A DNA stretch of 64,000 nucleotides from Bradyrhizobium sp. ORS 278 (lineage in GTDB: Bacteria; Pseudomonadota; Alphaproteobacteria; Rhizobiales; Xanthobacteraceae), in the NCBI RefSeq assembly GCF_000026145.1, contig NC_009445.1, positions 1,798,001-1,862,000 on the forward strand. The letters are read 5' to 3'. This document shows, one piece after another, positions 1 through 9,077 of this stretch. The translations under genes and the position numbers were made by a program. Below the pieces are notes generated by a model that was given only the letters and a program-made list of their open reading frames with translations, was not told the origin of the DNA and did not search any database. How positions within the stretch are numbered: the first letter of the stretch is position 1; every line of letters begins with the position of its first letter.

Positions 1-12
1 TCCTGTCCGAGT

Positions 13-1110
13 ATGACGATTTTGCCAATTGATCATCCTCGGCCGGCCGCCTCGATCCCGGTTCGGCTCCGCGGGGACGGCGCACGAAATGCCGTGCTTA
101 TGGCCGGCCTCGTGCTCGCCAATGCGCTGGCCTGGGCCTGGGCGTTTCTGCTTTACGCCGATCGCCCGGCCATTGTCGGCACCGCGCTGTTGGCCTGGCT
201 GCTCGGCCTGCGGCACGCCGTCGATGCGGACCATATCGCCGCGATCGACAACGTCGTGCGCAAGCTGGTGCAGGAGGGCGACAGGCCGCGCGCCGCGGGA
301 CTCTACTTCGCGCTGGGCCATTCCAGCGTCGTCGTGATCGCCACGATCGTGGTGAGCCTCGTGGCCGGCGCTGACCTCTTGAGCGAGGACAGCACCATCC
401 GGGCGATCGGCGGGATCATCGGCACCTCCGTTTCGGCCGGCTTTCTGCTGCTGATTGCCGTCGCCAATCTGGTTCTGTTCCTGAACCTCTGGCGCTCCCC
501 GTCGGTCCCGCCTGACGGGGAATCGGCCGGCGATGTGGGACGCGGCATCCTGGTTCGGCTGCTGCGTCCGGTGCTCCGCGTCATCTCGCGCGCCTGGCAG
601 ATGTATCCGCTGGGCTTCCTGTTCGGTCTCGGCTTCGACACCGCCAGCGAGATCGGACTGCTCAGCCTGTCGGCGACAGAGGCGGCGCGCGGCGCGAGCC
701 TGGCCCATGTGCTGGTGTTCCCGGCGCTGTTCGCAGCAGCGATGGCGACCGTCGATACCGCCGACAGCATGCTGATGGTCGGCGCCTATCGCTGGGCGCT
801 CACCGATCCTGCCCGCAAGCGGCGCTATAATCTCGTGATCACAGGAGCCTCCGTCGCAATCGCGCTGGTGATCGGCGGCGTAGAGGCGGTCACGCTGCTG
901 GCGCCGCGGCTGGGTCTGACCGGCGGATGGAACGATGTCGTGGCGGCGTTGGGCGACGATCTCGGCTATCTCGGCATCATCGCCATCGGGCTGTTTGGCC
1001 TGACCTGGGCCGGCGCCGTGCTGATCAGCCGCTGCCGCGGCACCTCACATGCATCAGTCGAGGCGCTTGCCAGTGTTCGCGCCAGGACGCTAAACCCGAC
1101 GGCGAAATAA
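13..1110 (+). CDS. hupN: High-affinity nickel permease, NiCoT family
   Basis: A 365-residue polytopic membrane protein that should import Ni2+ for the [NiFe] centre. The NiCoT signature RHAVDADHI lies at residues 67-75, followed by FALGHSSVV near residue 97 and LGFDTASEI near residue 210, the conserved metal-path motifs of the HoxN/HupN/NixA family. Several hydrophobic segments are visible. It is the first gene of the hydrogenase locus, 30 bp before hupU on the same strand, as hupN is placed beside hup genes in Bradyrhizobium. Only 12 bases precede the ATG, so its promoter and any upstream gene are outside the window and the start cannot be checked against a ribosome binding site. Confidence 0.93.
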   Translation: MTILPIDHPRPAASIPVRLRGDGARNAVLMAGLVLANALAWAWAFLLYADRPAIVGTALLAWLLGLRHAVDADHIAAIDNVVRKLVQEGDRPRAAGLYFALGHSSVVVIATIVVSLVAGADLLSEDSTIRAIGGIIGTSVSAGFLLLIAVANLVLFLNLWRSPSVPPDGESAGDVGRGILVRLLRPVLRVISRAWQMYPLGFLFGLGFDTASEIGLLSLSATEAARGASLAHVLVFPALFAAAMATVDTADSMLMVGAYRWALTDPARKRRYNLVITGASVAIALVIGGVEAVTLLAPRLGLTGGWNDVVAALGDDLGYLGIIAIGLFGLTWAGAVLISRCRGTSHASVEALASVRARTLNPTAK

Positions 1111-1140
1111 GGCGGAACGCACGGGACGGAGCGACCCACG

Positions 1141-2157
1141 ATGGCCGGCGCGGAGGGCGGGATCAGGATGCTGTGGTTGCAGGGCGCGAGTTGCGGCGGC
1201 TGCACCATGTCCATCCTGGAGAGCGGCGCGTCCGGCTGGTTCGACGAACTGCGGCAATCGGGCATCGACGTGATCTGGCATCCCTCGGTCAGCGAGCAGA
1301 CCGGTGACGAGGTGGTCGACCTGCTCGAAGCGATCCGCGACGGCCGCGAGCAACTGGATCTCCTGGTGCTCGAAGGCTCTGTCGCACGCGGGCCGCGTCT
1401 GAGCGGCCGCTTCAACATGCTCGCCGGCACCAACCGCTCGATCTACCATTGGCTGCTCGATCTCGCGCCGCTTGCCAACTACGTCGTCGCGGTCGGGAGT
1501 TGTGCCGCCTATGGCGGCATTCCCGCGGCCGGGATCAATCCGACCGATGCCGTCGGCTTGCAGTTCGAGGGCAGCGATGCGGGCGGTGCGCTGGGCGCGG
1601 GGTTCCGATCGAAGCGCGGGCTACCTGTGATCAATGTCGCCGGCTGCGCGCCGCATCCGGGCTGGATGATGGAAACGTTGCTGGCGCTCACAGCAGGCGA
1701 TCTCACCGCCGATGGCCTCGACGCGGTGGGACGTCCGACTTTCATCGCCAATCACCTCGCGCATCACGGCTGCTCGCGCAACGAGTTCTACGAGTTCAAG
1801 GCGAGCGCGGAAACGATGTCGGAGCGCGGCTGCCTGATGGAGCATCTCGGCTGCCGCGCGACCCAGGCCGTCGGCGACTGCAATCAGCGTTCGTGGAACG
1901 GCGGCGGCTCCTGCACCAAGGGCGGCTATGCCTGCATCGCCTGCACGTCGCCGGGCTTCGAGAGCCAGCAGAACTATCTGCAGACGGCGAAGCTCGCGGG
2001 CATTCCCGTGGGCCTCCCCACCGACATGCCCAAGGCCTGGTTCGTCGCGTTGGCCGCGCTGTCGAAATCGGCGACACCGCGCCGCGTCCGCGTCAACGCG
2101 ACCGCCGATCATGTCGTGGTGCCGCCGAGCCGGTCCGGCGACAAGCATCGCTCATGA
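1141..2157 (+). CDS. hupU: Regulatory (H2-sensing) hydrogenase small subunit
   Basis: The 338-residue small subunit of the cytoplasmic H2 sensor (HupU/HoxB family). It carries Fe-S clusters and passes the H2 signal to the HupT kinase. There is no Tat signal: the protein begins close to the proximal cluster motif CGGC (Cys18, Cys21), and there is no hydrophobic C-terminal anchor, both typical of regulatory hydrogenases. The distal cysteines appear as GDCNQ, GGGSCTKGGYACIAC and neighbours near residues 245-275. Unlike HupS it lacks the extra cysteine of the CTCC motif. The stop overlaps the hupV ATG (ATGA), so the subunits are translationally coupled. Confidence 0.93.
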   Translation: MAGAEGGIRMLWLQGASCGGCTMSILESGASGWFDELRQSGIDVIWHPSVSEQTGDEVVDLLEAIRDGREQLDLLVLEGSVARGPRLSGRFNMLAGTNRSIYHWLLDLAPLANYVVAVGSCAAYGGIPAAGINPTDAVGLQFEGSDAGGALGAGFRSKRGLPVINVAGCAPHPGWMMETLLALTAGDLTADGLDAVGRPTFIANHLAHHGCSRNEFYEFKASAETMSERGCLMEHLGCRATQAVGDCNQRSWNGGGSCTKGGYACIACTSPGFESQQNYLQTAKLAGIPVGLPTDMPKAWFVALAALSKSATPRRVRVNATADHVVVPPSRSGDKHRS

Positions 2158-3593
2158 CGCGGATCACGGTCGGCCCGTTCAATCGCGTCGAGGGGGATCT
2201 CGAGGTCCGTCTCGACATCGAGAGCGGCCGCGTCGCGCGCGCCGAGGTGACGGCGCCGCTCTATCGCGGCTTCGAGCAGATCCTGGAAGGACGTCCGCCG
2301 CTCGACGCCCTCGTGATCGCCCCGCGCATCTGCGGCATCTGCTCGGTGTCGCAGTCGATCGCTGCCGCAGCCGCCCTGCGTCAGGCGATGGGCGTGGTCG
2401 TGGCGCCGAATGGCGTCCTGGCGACCAACATCGCCCACGCGGCTGAGAATGCCGCGGATCACCTCACGCACTTCTACATCTTCTTCATGCCCGACTTCGC
2501 CCGCGAGGCCTACGCGTCTCACTCTTGGCACGGTGCGGCGGCCGAACGCTTCACCGCGACGAAGGGCTCGGCCGCGCGCGAGGCGCTGCCGGCGCGGGCT
2601 CGGCTGCTGGAAATCATGGGTGTGATCGCCGGGAAATGGCCGCACAGCCTCGCGTTCCAGCCGGGCGGTACGACGCGCGCCATCGAGCTCGGTGAGCGCG
2701 TCCGGCTGAACGCGATCGTGGCTTCGTTTCGCGGCTTTCTCGAGCGTGTCGTATTTGCCGACAAGCTCGAACACGTGCTGGCGTTGTCGACGCCGGACGA
2801 GCTCGATCGCTGGCGTGACGGCCGTAGCGGCGACTTCGCGCAGTTCCTGCGCATCGCAGACGCGCTCGATCTGGCGTATCTCGGTGCGGGGCCCGGCCTG
2901 CTGATGAGCTTCGGTGCGTATCGCGATGCCGATGGCGCGCGCTTCCGCGCCGGGCTTCGAACGCCTGATGGAAAGATCGAAGCGCTGCCGTCGGGCCAGA
3001 TCACCGAGGACGTGTCACATGCGTGGATGCGAGAGACGTCGCGCGATCCCGCGGAAAGCCGCACCGAGCCGGACGCCGACAAGCCCGATGCCTACAGCTG
3101 GTGCAAAGCACCGCGGCTTGCGGGTGAGCCGGTCGAGGTTGGCGCGTTGGCACGTCAAGCGGTGCACGGACAACAGCTGATCACGGCACTGCTTTCCGAA
3201 AGCGGCAGCAATGTCCGCAACCGCGTCATTGCCCGCCTGATCGAGACAGCCGAGCTTGCAGTCTCGATTGAAGCTTGGATCAAGGCACTGCGGCTCAACG
3301 AGCCGTTCTGCGAAACGAGCCGCGAGGCGGCCGATGGCAACTACGTCGGCCTCGTTGAGGCCGCACGCGGCAGCCTCGGCCATTGGCTCGCAGTGCGCTC
3401 CGGCAGGATCGCGCGCTATCAGATCATCGCGCCGACCAGCTGGAACTTTTCGCCACGCGACGCCCGGGGCGTCGCGGGTCCACTCGAACAGGCGCTGGTC
3501 GGCACGGAGGTCGGCGAGGCTGGCGCGCGTGCCGTCAGCATCCAGCATGTCGTACGGTCGTTCGATCCCTGCATGGTCTGCACCGCGCATTGA
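2154..3593 (+). CDS. hupV: Regulatory (H2-sensing) hydrogenase large subunit
   Basis: The 479-residue [NiFe] large subunit of the H2 sensor. The ATG overlaps the hupU stop; the frame is open further upstream but the homology begins at MTRITVGPFNRVEGD. The N-terminal nickel ligands are in RICGICSVSQ (Cys60, Cys63), where the His found in energy-converting enzymes ([10 protein letters not shown] in the HupL of this locus) is replaced by Gln. The C-terminal ligands are in DPCMVC (Cys473, Cys476), and the protein ends at the His that follows. It therefore has no cleavable C-terminal peptide and needs no HupD-type protease, a hallmark of sensor hydrogenases. It presumably works with HupT and HoxA, encoded 14 kb downstream. 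Confidence 0.93.
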   Translation: MTRITVGPFNRVEGDLEVRLDIESGRVARAEVTAPLYRGFEQILEGRPPLDALVIAPRICGICSVSQSIAAAAALRQAMGVVVAPNGVLATNIAHAAENAADHLTHFYIFFMPDFAREAYASHSWHGAAAERFTATKGSAAREALPARARLLEIMGVIAGKWPHSLAFQPGGTTRAIELGERVRLNAIVASFRGFLERVVFADKLEHVLALSTPDELDRWRDGRSGDFAQFLRIADALDLAYLGAGPGLLMSFGAYRDADGARFRAGLRTPDGKIEALPSGQITEDVSHAWMRETSRDPAESRTEPDADKPDAYSWCKAPRLAGEPVEVGALARQAVHGQQLITALLSESGSNVRNRVIARLIETAELAVSIEAWIKALRLNEPFCETSREAADGNYVGLVEAARGSLGHWLAVRSGRIARYQIIAPTSWNFSPRDARGVAGPLEQALVGTEVGEAGARAVSIQHVVRSFDPCMVCTAH

Positions 3594-3696
3594 CCCCGCT
3601 GCAAAGGGCGGAAACAAGCTTGTCGGGTGCAAAGCGCGTGATTTCCGATATTCGGCCGATCAACGATCCTGAACTGCTTGTCGATCTCCAACCGTC

Positions 3697-3714
3697 ATTC
3701 CAACCATCTGGAAT
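3697..3714. promoter_or_regulatory. Dyad upstream of the hupS sigma-54 promoter, possible activator site
   Basis: A perfect inverted repeat, ATTCCA, six bases, TGGAAT, in the 224-bp gap between hupV and hupS. Its centre is about 64 bp before the start predicted from the -24/-12 element. Other small dyads lie upstream: ACAAGCTTGT at 3614-3623 and CCGA-TAT-TCGG at 3645-3655. HoxA-type activators bind upstream of sigma-54 promoters, so this is a candidate upstream activating sequence. I cannot tell which dyad is used. Confidence 0.35.
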
Positions 3715-3742
3715 CATTAAGATTCGAATCCGGCTTTGATGC

Positions 3743-3758
3743 TGGCCCACATCTTGCT
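3743..3758 (+). promoter_or_regulatory. Sigma-54 (-24/-12) promoter of hupSL
   Basis: TGGCCCACATCTTGCT shows GG and GC dinucleotides separated by exactly 10 bases and an intact TTGCT -12 half. The -24 half differs from the TGGCACG consensus at two positions. The transcription start would fall near 3769, about 50 bp before the hupS ATG. The cluster encodes HoxA, a sigma-54 activator with a GAFTGA loop, and hupS promoters of Bradyrhizobium are known RpoN/HoxA targets. Confidence 0.8.
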
Positions 3759-3817
3759 GTCCCCTCTCGCCAGATCGCGATCGGATGATCGCCAACGCGA
3801 TAGCAGGGGGAGGACTC

Positions 3818-4915
3818 ATGGGCGCGACGACGGAAACCTTTTACAGCGTGATCCGGCGCCAGGGCATCACGCGGCGCAGCTTCCATAAGTTCTGCAGTCT
3901 CACTGCGACGAGCCTCGGGCTCGGGCCGCTGGCGTCGGCGCGCATTGCCAATGCGCTGGAAACCAAGCCGCGCACGCCGGTCATCTGGATGCATGGGCTG
4001 GAATGCACCTGCTGCTCGGAGAGCTTCATCCGCTCGGCGCATCCGCTGGTGAAGGATGCCGTGCTGTCGATGATCTCGCTCGACTATGACGACACGATCA
4101 TGGCGGCGGCTGGACAGCAGGCCGAGGAGATCCTCGAAGAGACCCGCGCGAAGTACAAAGGCCAGTACATCCTCGCCGTCGAAGGCAATCCGCCGCTGAA
4201 TGAAGGCGGCATGTTCTGCATCGACGGCGGCAAGCCGTTCGTCGAGAAGTTGAAGGTGATGGCCGAGGATGCGATGGCGATCATCGCCTGGGGCGCGTGC
4301 GCGTCCTGGGGCTGCGTGCAGGCGGCGAAGCCCAATCCGACGCAGGCGACGCCGATCGACAAGGTCATCACCAACAAGCCGATCATCAAGGTGCCCGGCT
4401 GCCCGCCGATCGCGGAAGTGATGACCGGCGTCGTCACCTTCATCACCACCTTCGGAAAATTGCCCGAGCTCGACCGCCAGGGCCGGCCGAAGATGTTCTA
4501 CTCGCAGCGCATCCACGACAAATGCTATCGCCGGCCGCATTTCGACGCCGGCCAGTTCGTCGAGGAGTGGGACGACGAGGCCGCGCGCAAGGGCTACTGC
4601 CTGTACAAGATGGGCTGCAAGGGCCCGACCACCTACAATGCCTGTTCGACCGTGCGCTGGAACGGTGGCGTGTCGTTCCCGATCCAGTCGGGCCATGGCT
4701 GCATCGGCTGCTCCGAGGATGGCTTCTGGGACAAGGGCTCGTTCTACGACCGGCTCACCACGATCAAGCAGTTCGGCATCGAGCGCAACGCGGACGAGGT
4801 CGGCATGGCCGCCGCGGGAACGGTGGGCGTCGCGGTCGCGGCGCATGCCGCGGTCACCGCCGTCAAGCGGCTCGCGACCAAGCGCGACGACGCCAGCGCC
4901 AAGCAAGATCATTAA
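3818..4915 (+). CDS. hupS: Uptake [NiFe]-hydrogenase small subunit, O2-tolerant type
   Basis: A 365-residue precursor of the electron-transfer subunit, exported folded with HupL by the Tat system. The ATG at 3818 is preceded by GGGGGAGGA, which favours it over an in-frame ATG at 3785. The twin-arginine motif is RRSFHK (residues 19-24), with predicted cleavage in the ANA-LETKP region. Proximal-cluster cysteines are Cys63, Cys65, Cys66, Cys161, Cys166 and Cys195. The CTCC and CASWGC motifs supply the two extra cysteines of the [4Fe-3S] cluster known from O2-tolerant membrane-bound hydrogenases such as Ralstonia HoxK. A hydrophobic stretch near residues 328-345 should anchor it in the membrane next to HupC. 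Confidence 0.96.
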   Translation: MGATTETFYSVIRRQGITRRSFHKFCSLTATSLGLGPLASARIANALETKPRTPVIWMHGLECTCCSESFIRSAHPLVKDAVLSMISLDYDDTIMAAAGQQAEEILEETRAKYKGQYILAVEGNPPLNEGGMFCIDGGKPFVEKLKVMAEDAMAIIAWGACASWGCVQAAKPNPTQATPIDKVITNKPIIKVPGCPPIAEVMTGVVTFITTFGKLPELDRQGRPKMFYSQRIHDKCYRRPHFDAGQFVEEWDDEAARKGYCLYKMGCKGPTTYNACSTVRWNGGVSFPIQSGHGCIGCSEDGFWDKGSFYDRLTTIKQFGIERNADEVGMAAAGTVGVAVAAHAAVTAVKRLATKRDDASAKQDH

Positions 4916-4936
4916 TTCAGTTCAGGGCAGGCAACG

Positions 4937-6727
4937 ATGGGCATCCAGACTCCCAACGGCTTCAATCTCGACAATTCCGGTAAGCGCGTCGTCGTCGATC
5001 CGCTCACGCGCATCGAGGGACATCTGCGCGTCGAGGTGAATGTCGACTCCAACAATGTCATCCGCAACGCGGTCTCGACCGGCACGATGTGGCGCGGCAT
5101 CGAGACCATCCTGCGCAACCGCGACCCGCGCGACGCCTGGGCTTTCACCGAGCGGATCTGCGGCGTCTGCACCGGCACGCATGCGCTGACCTCAGTCCGC
5201 GCGGTCGAGAATGCGCTGGGGATCATGATTCCCGACAACGCCAACTCGATCCGCAACATCATGCAGCTCTGCCTGCAGGTGCACGACCATCTCGTGCATT
5301 TCTATCATCTGCATGCGCTGGACTGGGTCGACGTCGTCTCGGCGCTGAAGGCCGATCCGAAGGCGACCTCGGCGCTGGCGCAGTCCGTGTCGGACTGGCC
5401 GCTGTCCTCGCCGGGCTACTTCAAGGATCTGCAGATCCGGCTCACCAAGTTCGTCGAGTCAGGCCAGCTTGGCCCGTTCAAGAACGCCTATTGGGGCCAC
5501 GCCGCCTACAAGCTGCCGCCGGAGGCGAACCTCATGGCGGTTGCGCATTATCTGGAGGCGCTCGATTTCCAGAAGGAGATCGTCAAGATCCATACCATCT
5601 ATGGCGGCAAGAACCCGCATCCGAACTGGCTGGTCGGCGGCGTGCCGTGCGCCGTCAATGTCGACGGCACCGGGGCGGTCGGTGCCATCAACATGGAGCG
5701 GCTCAACCTCGTCTCCTCGATCATCGATCGCTCGATCGAGTTCGTGCAGAAGGTCTATCTGCCGGACGTGGTCGCCATCGGCTCGTTCTACAAGGATTGG
5801 CTCTATGGTGGCGGCCTCTCCGGCAAGAGCGTGATGTCGTATGGCGACATTCCGGAGAACGCCAACGACTATTCGGCCAAGAACCTGAAGCTGCCGCGTG
5901 GCGTGATCCTCAACGGCAATCTCAACGAGGTGCTGCCGATCGATCATGGCGATCCCGAGCAGATCCAGGAGTTCGTGACGCATTCCTGGTACAAATATCC
6001 CGACGAGAGCAAGGGTCTGCATCCCTGGGACGGCGTCACCGAGCCGAACTATCAGCTCGGCCCCAACGCCAAGGGCACGAAGACCGACATCAAGGAGCTC
6101 GACGAGGGCGGCAAATATTCCTGGATCAAGGCGCCGCGCTGGCGCGGCAACGCGGTCGAGGTCGGGCCGCTGGCGCGCTACATCATCGGCTACGCGCAGA
6201 ACCGGCCGGAGTTCAAGGAGCCCACGGATAAGCTCCTGAAGACGCTGAACCTGCCGGTCACGGCGCTGTTCTCGACGCTCGGCCGCACCGCGGCGCGTGC
6301 GCTGGAGTGCGACTGGGCCGCGGGGCAGATGCGCTACTTCCAGGACAAGCTGGTCGCGCGCATCAAGGCCGGCGATTCCTCGACCGCCAATGTCGAGAAA
6401 TGGAAGCCGGAGAGCTGGCCCAAGGAAGCCAAGGGCTACGGCTTCACCGAGGCGCCGCGCGGCGCGCTCGCGCACTGGATCAAGATCAAGGACACCAAGA
6501 TCGATAATTACCAGTGCGTCGTGCCGACCACCTGGAACGGTTCGCCGCGGGATCCCAAGGGCAATATCGGCGCGTTCGAGGCCTCGTTGATGGACACGCC
6601 GATGGCGGATCCGGAGAAGCCGCTCGAGATCCTGCGCACGATCCATTCGTTCGATCCATGCCTGGCGTGCTCGACGCACGTGATTAGCCCGGACGGCCAG
6701 GAAATGGCGACGGTCAAGGTCAGGTAA
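4937..6727 (+). CDS. hupL: Uptake [NiFe]-hydrogenase large subunit
   Basis: A 596-residue catalytic subunit that oxidises H2 at the Ni-Fe(CN)2CO site. The N-terminal ligand motif is [10 protein letters not shown]. The C-terminal motif DPCLACSTH is followed by a 15-residue tail ([15 protein letters not shown]) that HupD should remove after the His near residue 581, once nickel is inserted. It lies 21 bp after hupS. No signal peptide is present, as expected, because it is co-exported with HupS. Length and motifs match group 1d membrane-bound uptake hydrogenases. Confidence 0.97.
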   Translation: MGIQTPNGFNLDNSGKRVVVDPLTRIEGHLRVEVNVDSNNVIRNAVSTGTMWRGIETILRNRDPRDAWAFTERICGVCTGTHALTSVRAVENALGIMIPDNANSIRNIMQLCLQVHDHLVHFYHLHALDWVDVVSALKADPKATSALAQSVSDWPLSSPGYFKDLQIRLTKFVESGQLGPFKNAYWGHAAYKLPPEANLMAVAHYLEALDFQKEIVKIHTIYGGKNPHPNWLVGGVPCAVNVDGTGAVGAINMERLNLVSSIIDRSIEFVQKVYLPDVVAIGSFYKDWLYGGGLSGKSVMSYGDIPENANDYSAKNLKLPRGVILNGNLNEVLPIDHGDPEQIQEFVTHSWYKYPDESKGLHPWDGVTEPNYQLGPNAKGTKTDIKELDEGGKYSWIKAPRWRGNAVEVGPLARYIIGYAQNRPEFKEPTDKLLKTLNLPVTALFSTLGRTAARALECDWAAGQMRYFQDKLVARIKAGDSSTANVEKWKPESWPKEAKGYGFTEAPRGALAHWIKIKDTKIDNYQCVVPTTWNGSPRDPKGNIGAFEASLMDTPMADPEKPLEILRTIHSFDPCLACSTHVISPDGQEMATVKVR

Positions 6728-6740
6728 TGGGAGCAGCACG

Positions 6741-7484
6741 ATGATGGATGCCGTCGCACGTCCCGCGGAGACCGAGACGAACCTCGCCGCGATCGCGGCC
6801 GATGCCGCCGGCGAGCACGCCGTCGGCCGGCCCACGGTCTACGTCTACGAAGCCCCGGTGCGCATCTGCCACTGGGTCAACGCGCTCGCGATCGTCGTGC
6901 TGATGGTCACCGGCTATCTGATCGGCACGCCGTTGCCGACGGTGGAAGGCGAGGCATCGGGCAGCTTCGTGATGGGCTATATCCGGTTCACGCATTTCGC
7001 GGCCGGGCAGGTGCTGGCGGTGTTCTTCCTCGCCCGCATCCTTTGGGCCTTCGTCGGCAACCACCACTCGCGGCAGATCTTCTACATTCCGGTGCATCGC
7101 AAGCAGTTCTGGAAGGAGGTGCTGCACGAGATCCGCTGGTATGCGTTCATCGAGCGTGAGCCGAAAATGTATGTCGGTCACAACCCGCTGGCGCAGACGG
7201 CGATGTTCACCGGGTTCACGGTATTCGTCGCCTTCATGATCGTCACGGGATTTGCGCTCTATTCGGAAGGCGAGGGCATCGACAGCTGGCAGCACAAACT
7301 GTTCGGCTGGGTGTTCTCGATCTGGCCGAACAGCCAGGATGTGCACACATATCATCACCTCGGCATGTGGGCGCTGGTGATGTTCGTGATGGTGCACGTC
7401 TACGCGGCCATCCGCGAAGACATCATGTCGCGCCAGAGCATCATCTCCTCGATGGTCTCGGGCGAGCGGCAGTTTCGCGAGTAG
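6741..7484 (+). CDS. hupC: Uptake hydrogenase b-type cytochrome subunit
   Basis: A 247-residue integral membrane diheme cytochrome b (HupC/HyaC/HoxZ family). It anchors HupSL on the periplasmic face and passes electrons from H2 to the quinone pool. The sequence shows four hydrophobic helices, and histidines suited to heme ligation in RICHWVNALA (near residue 38), FTHFAAGQ and TYHHLGMWALVMFVMVHVYAA. Two adjacent ATGs (6741 and 6744) are possible starts. It sits 13 bp after hupL and 12 bp before hupD. Confidence 0.95.
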   Translation: MMDAVARPAETETNLAAIAADAAGEHAVGRPTVYVYEAPVRICHWVNALAIVVLMVTGYLIGTPLPTVEGEASGSFVMGYIRFTHFAAGQVLAVFFLARILWAFVGNHHSRQIFYIPVHRKQFWKEVLHEIRWYAFIEREPKMYVGHNPLAQTAMFTGFTVFVAFMIVTGFALYSEGEGIDSWQHKLFGWVFSIWPNSQDVHTYHHLGMWALVMFVMVHVYAAIREDIMSRQSIISSMVSGERQFRE

Positions 7485-7496
7485 GGGAGCCACGCG

Positions 7497-8081
7497 ATGG
7501 CCGAGAAGAAGCTCGATCGCATCCTGGTGCTCGGGATCGGCAACATCCTGTGGGCGGACGAGGGGTTTGGCGTGCGCGTGGTGGAGGAGTTCCACCGCCG
7601 CTATGCAGTTCCAGACAACGTCACCATTCTCGATGGCGGCACGCAGGGGCTGTATCTCGTCAACTATGTCGAGGAGGCCGACGGCCTGATCGTTTTCGAC
7701 GCCATCGACTACGGTCTCGCCCCGGGCGAGCTCAAGCTCGTCCGTGACGAGGAGGTGCCGCGCTTCACCGGCGCGAAGAAGATGAGCCTGCACCAGACAG
7801 GCTTCCAGGAGGTGTTAAGCGCGGCCGATCTGCTCGGCCGATATCCGCAGCGTCTCGCGCTGATCGGGTGCCAGCCGCTCGACCTCGAGGATTGGGGCGG
7901 GCCGCTGACGGCGCCGGTGCGCGCGCAGATCGAGCCTGCCATCGAGCTAGCATGTGCTGTGCTGGCCGAGTGGGGCGTCTCGGCGGTGTTGCGGCCCGAA
8001 CCACTGGCCGGCGAGGCACGGCTGCTGACCAACGACATCGATCATCAAAGTTATGAGATGCGCGCGGAACCGGCCGAATAG
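7497..8081 (+). CDS. hupD: Hydrogenase maturation endopeptidase
   Basis: A 194-residue HybD/HupD-family protease that removes the C-terminal tail of HupL after nickel insertion. The nickel-recognition residues of the family are visible: Glu in GNILWADEGFG (N-terminus), Asp in VFDAIDYG (near residue 63) and His in MSLHQTGF (near residue 94). The start is ATG after GGGGAGCC. HupL carries the expected tail, whereas HupV does not, so HupL is its only obvious substrate here. Confidence 0.93.
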   Translation: MAEKKLDRILVLGIGNILWADEGFGVRVVEEFHRRYAVPDNVTILDGGTQGLYLVNYVEEADGLIVFDAIDYGLAPGELKLVRDEEVPRFTGAKKMSLHQTGFQEVLSAADLLGRYPQRLALIGCQPLDLEDWGGPLTAPVRAQIEPAIELACAVLAEWGVSAVLRPEPLAGEARLLTNDIDHQSYEMRAEPAE

Positions 8082-8105
8082 CTGGTTGCTGCGAGGGAGT
8101 TCACC

Positions 8106-8396
8106 ATGTGCCTGGGCCTGCCGATGACGATCATGGCGACCGATGGCGTCTCGGCGCTGTGCAGCTTCGACGGCGAGCAGCGCCGCGTCTCGGTGCTGCT
8201 GTTGTCGAATCCGCCGGTCGGCGCAAAAGTCCTGGTCTATCTCGACAACGCGGTGCGCCTGCTCGATGACGAGGAGGCGCGGCTGATCGGCGACGCCCTT
8301 CGCGGCTTGCAAGCCGCGATGAGCGGCGAGAATTGCGACGATTTCTTCGCCGACCTGATCGGCCGCGAGCCGCAGTTGCCGGAGCATTTGCGCTGA
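8106..8396 (+). CDS. hupF: Hydrogenase chaperone, HypC/HupF family
   Basis: A 96-residue HypC paralogue. It starts MCLGLP, and the N-terminal Cys is the residue HypC proteins use to carry the Fe(CN)2CO moiety and bind the immature large subunit. In rhizobia HupF is a dedicated HupL chaperone that protects maturation under oxygen, with a C-terminal extension relative to HypC. The 78-residue HypC encoded at 15288 supports that comparison. It lies 24 bp after hupD and ends the hupSLCDF segment, followed by a 234-bp gap with its own sigma-54 promoter. Confidence 0.92.
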   Translation: MCLGLPMTIMATDGVSALCSFDGEQRRVSVLLLSNPPVGAKVLVYLDNAVRLLDDEEARLIGDALRGLQAAMSGENCDDFFADLIGREPQLPEHLR

Positions 8397-8468
8397 GCCT
8401 TGCGCACCGGCCTCTGTCCGGTAGCCGACAACAAAATATCCAATTGGAAGGAAAGTTGTCGGACATCG

Positions 8469-8489
8469 TCTGCAAAACTGCTTTGCAGA
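8469..8489. promoter_or_regulatory. Inverted repeat upstream of the hupG promoter
   Basis: TCTGCAAA, ACTGC, TTTGCAGA: perfect 8-bp arms with a 5-bp spacer, in the gap between hupF and hupG. Its centre lies about 116 bp before the start predicted from the -24/-12 element, a normal distance for a sigma-54 activator site. No U-run follows, so it is a poor intrinsic terminator, though it could be a processing or attenuation hairpin. The half-site CTGCAAA also occurs at 3599-3605 upstream of hupS. Confidence 0.4.
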
Positions 8490-8568
8490 TGTCTTACGTA
8501 ACTCTGAACGCTGATAAATTGGTGAGAGAGATCATCGGCTTGAGGTGATCACCGCGCCGGCGGTCGTC

Positions 8569-8584
8569 TGGCACGTCGATTGCT
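8569..8584 (+). promoter_or_regulatory. Sigma-54 promoter before hupG, full consensus match
   Basis: TGGCACGTCGATTGCT matches the -24/-12 consensus (TGGCACG, four bases, TTGCW) at every defined position, with GG at 8570-8571 and GC at 8582-8583 exactly 10 bases apart. The predicted start near 8595 is 36 bp before the hupG ATG at 8631. It would give hupGHIJK-hyp transcription independent of the hupS promoter. Confidence 0.85.
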
Positions 8585-8630
8585 GTCCATTCAGAGCCAG
8601 ACAACGAGAACTGGTCAGGGAGGAACACCC

Positions 8631-9077
8631 ATGGAGAGGCTGCAGCGTGATGCCACGCGCACGCGAGGCGAGTTGCCGGAGGTCGATACCGTAACGGTCG
8701 ATGCGTTCCTCGACGACGTAAGCCGCGCCGGAGCTATTGCCGTGCTGTTGTCGGCCGGCGATCCCGCGCGCTTTCCGGAGGCGATGGACGTCGCCATCGT
8801 CCTGCCGGAGCTGATCACGGCGTTTCACGGCCGGCTGCAGGGCGCGGTGATCGAACGCGATGCCGAGGCCGAGCTTGGCGCGCGCTTTGGCGTGCGGGTG
8901 CAGCCGTCGCTGATCTTCTGCCGCGGCAGCGAGACGCTCGGCGTGATCGCCAAGATCCAGGACTGGTCGGTCTATGTCGATCGGATCTCGCGACTGATCG
9001 ATCGCCCGGCCGGCACGACGGCGACAGTCGTTGCCAGCATCATTCCCGCGCATCAGCCTTCAGGAGTTGACCGATGA
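8631..9077 (+). CDS. hupG: Hydrogenase accessory protein, HyaE/HoxO/HupG family
   Basis: A 148-residue thioredoxin-fold accessory protein thought to act on the Tat-exported small subunit precursor. The ATG at 8631 follows a GGGAGG ribosome site; an in-frame TTG at 8580 lies upstream of the predicted transcript start and is rejected. A typical HyaE core is seen in [15 protein letters not shown] and [14 protein letters not shown]. No CxxC redox pair is present, as usual for this family. It overlaps hupH by ATGA. Confidence 0.85.
   Translation: MERLQRDATRTRGELPEVDTVTVDAFLDDVSRAGAIAVLLSAGDPARFPEAMDVAIVLPELITAFHGRLQGAVIERDAEAELGARFGVRVQPSLIFCRGSETLGVIAKIQDWSVYVDRISRLIDRPAGTTATVVASIIPAHQPSGVDR

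Noticed and set aside
8333..8548. A 71-codon frame running from inside hupF towards the hupG promoter
   Set aside because: It begins within hupF in another frame and ends before a sigma-54 promoter; no ribosome site or homology.
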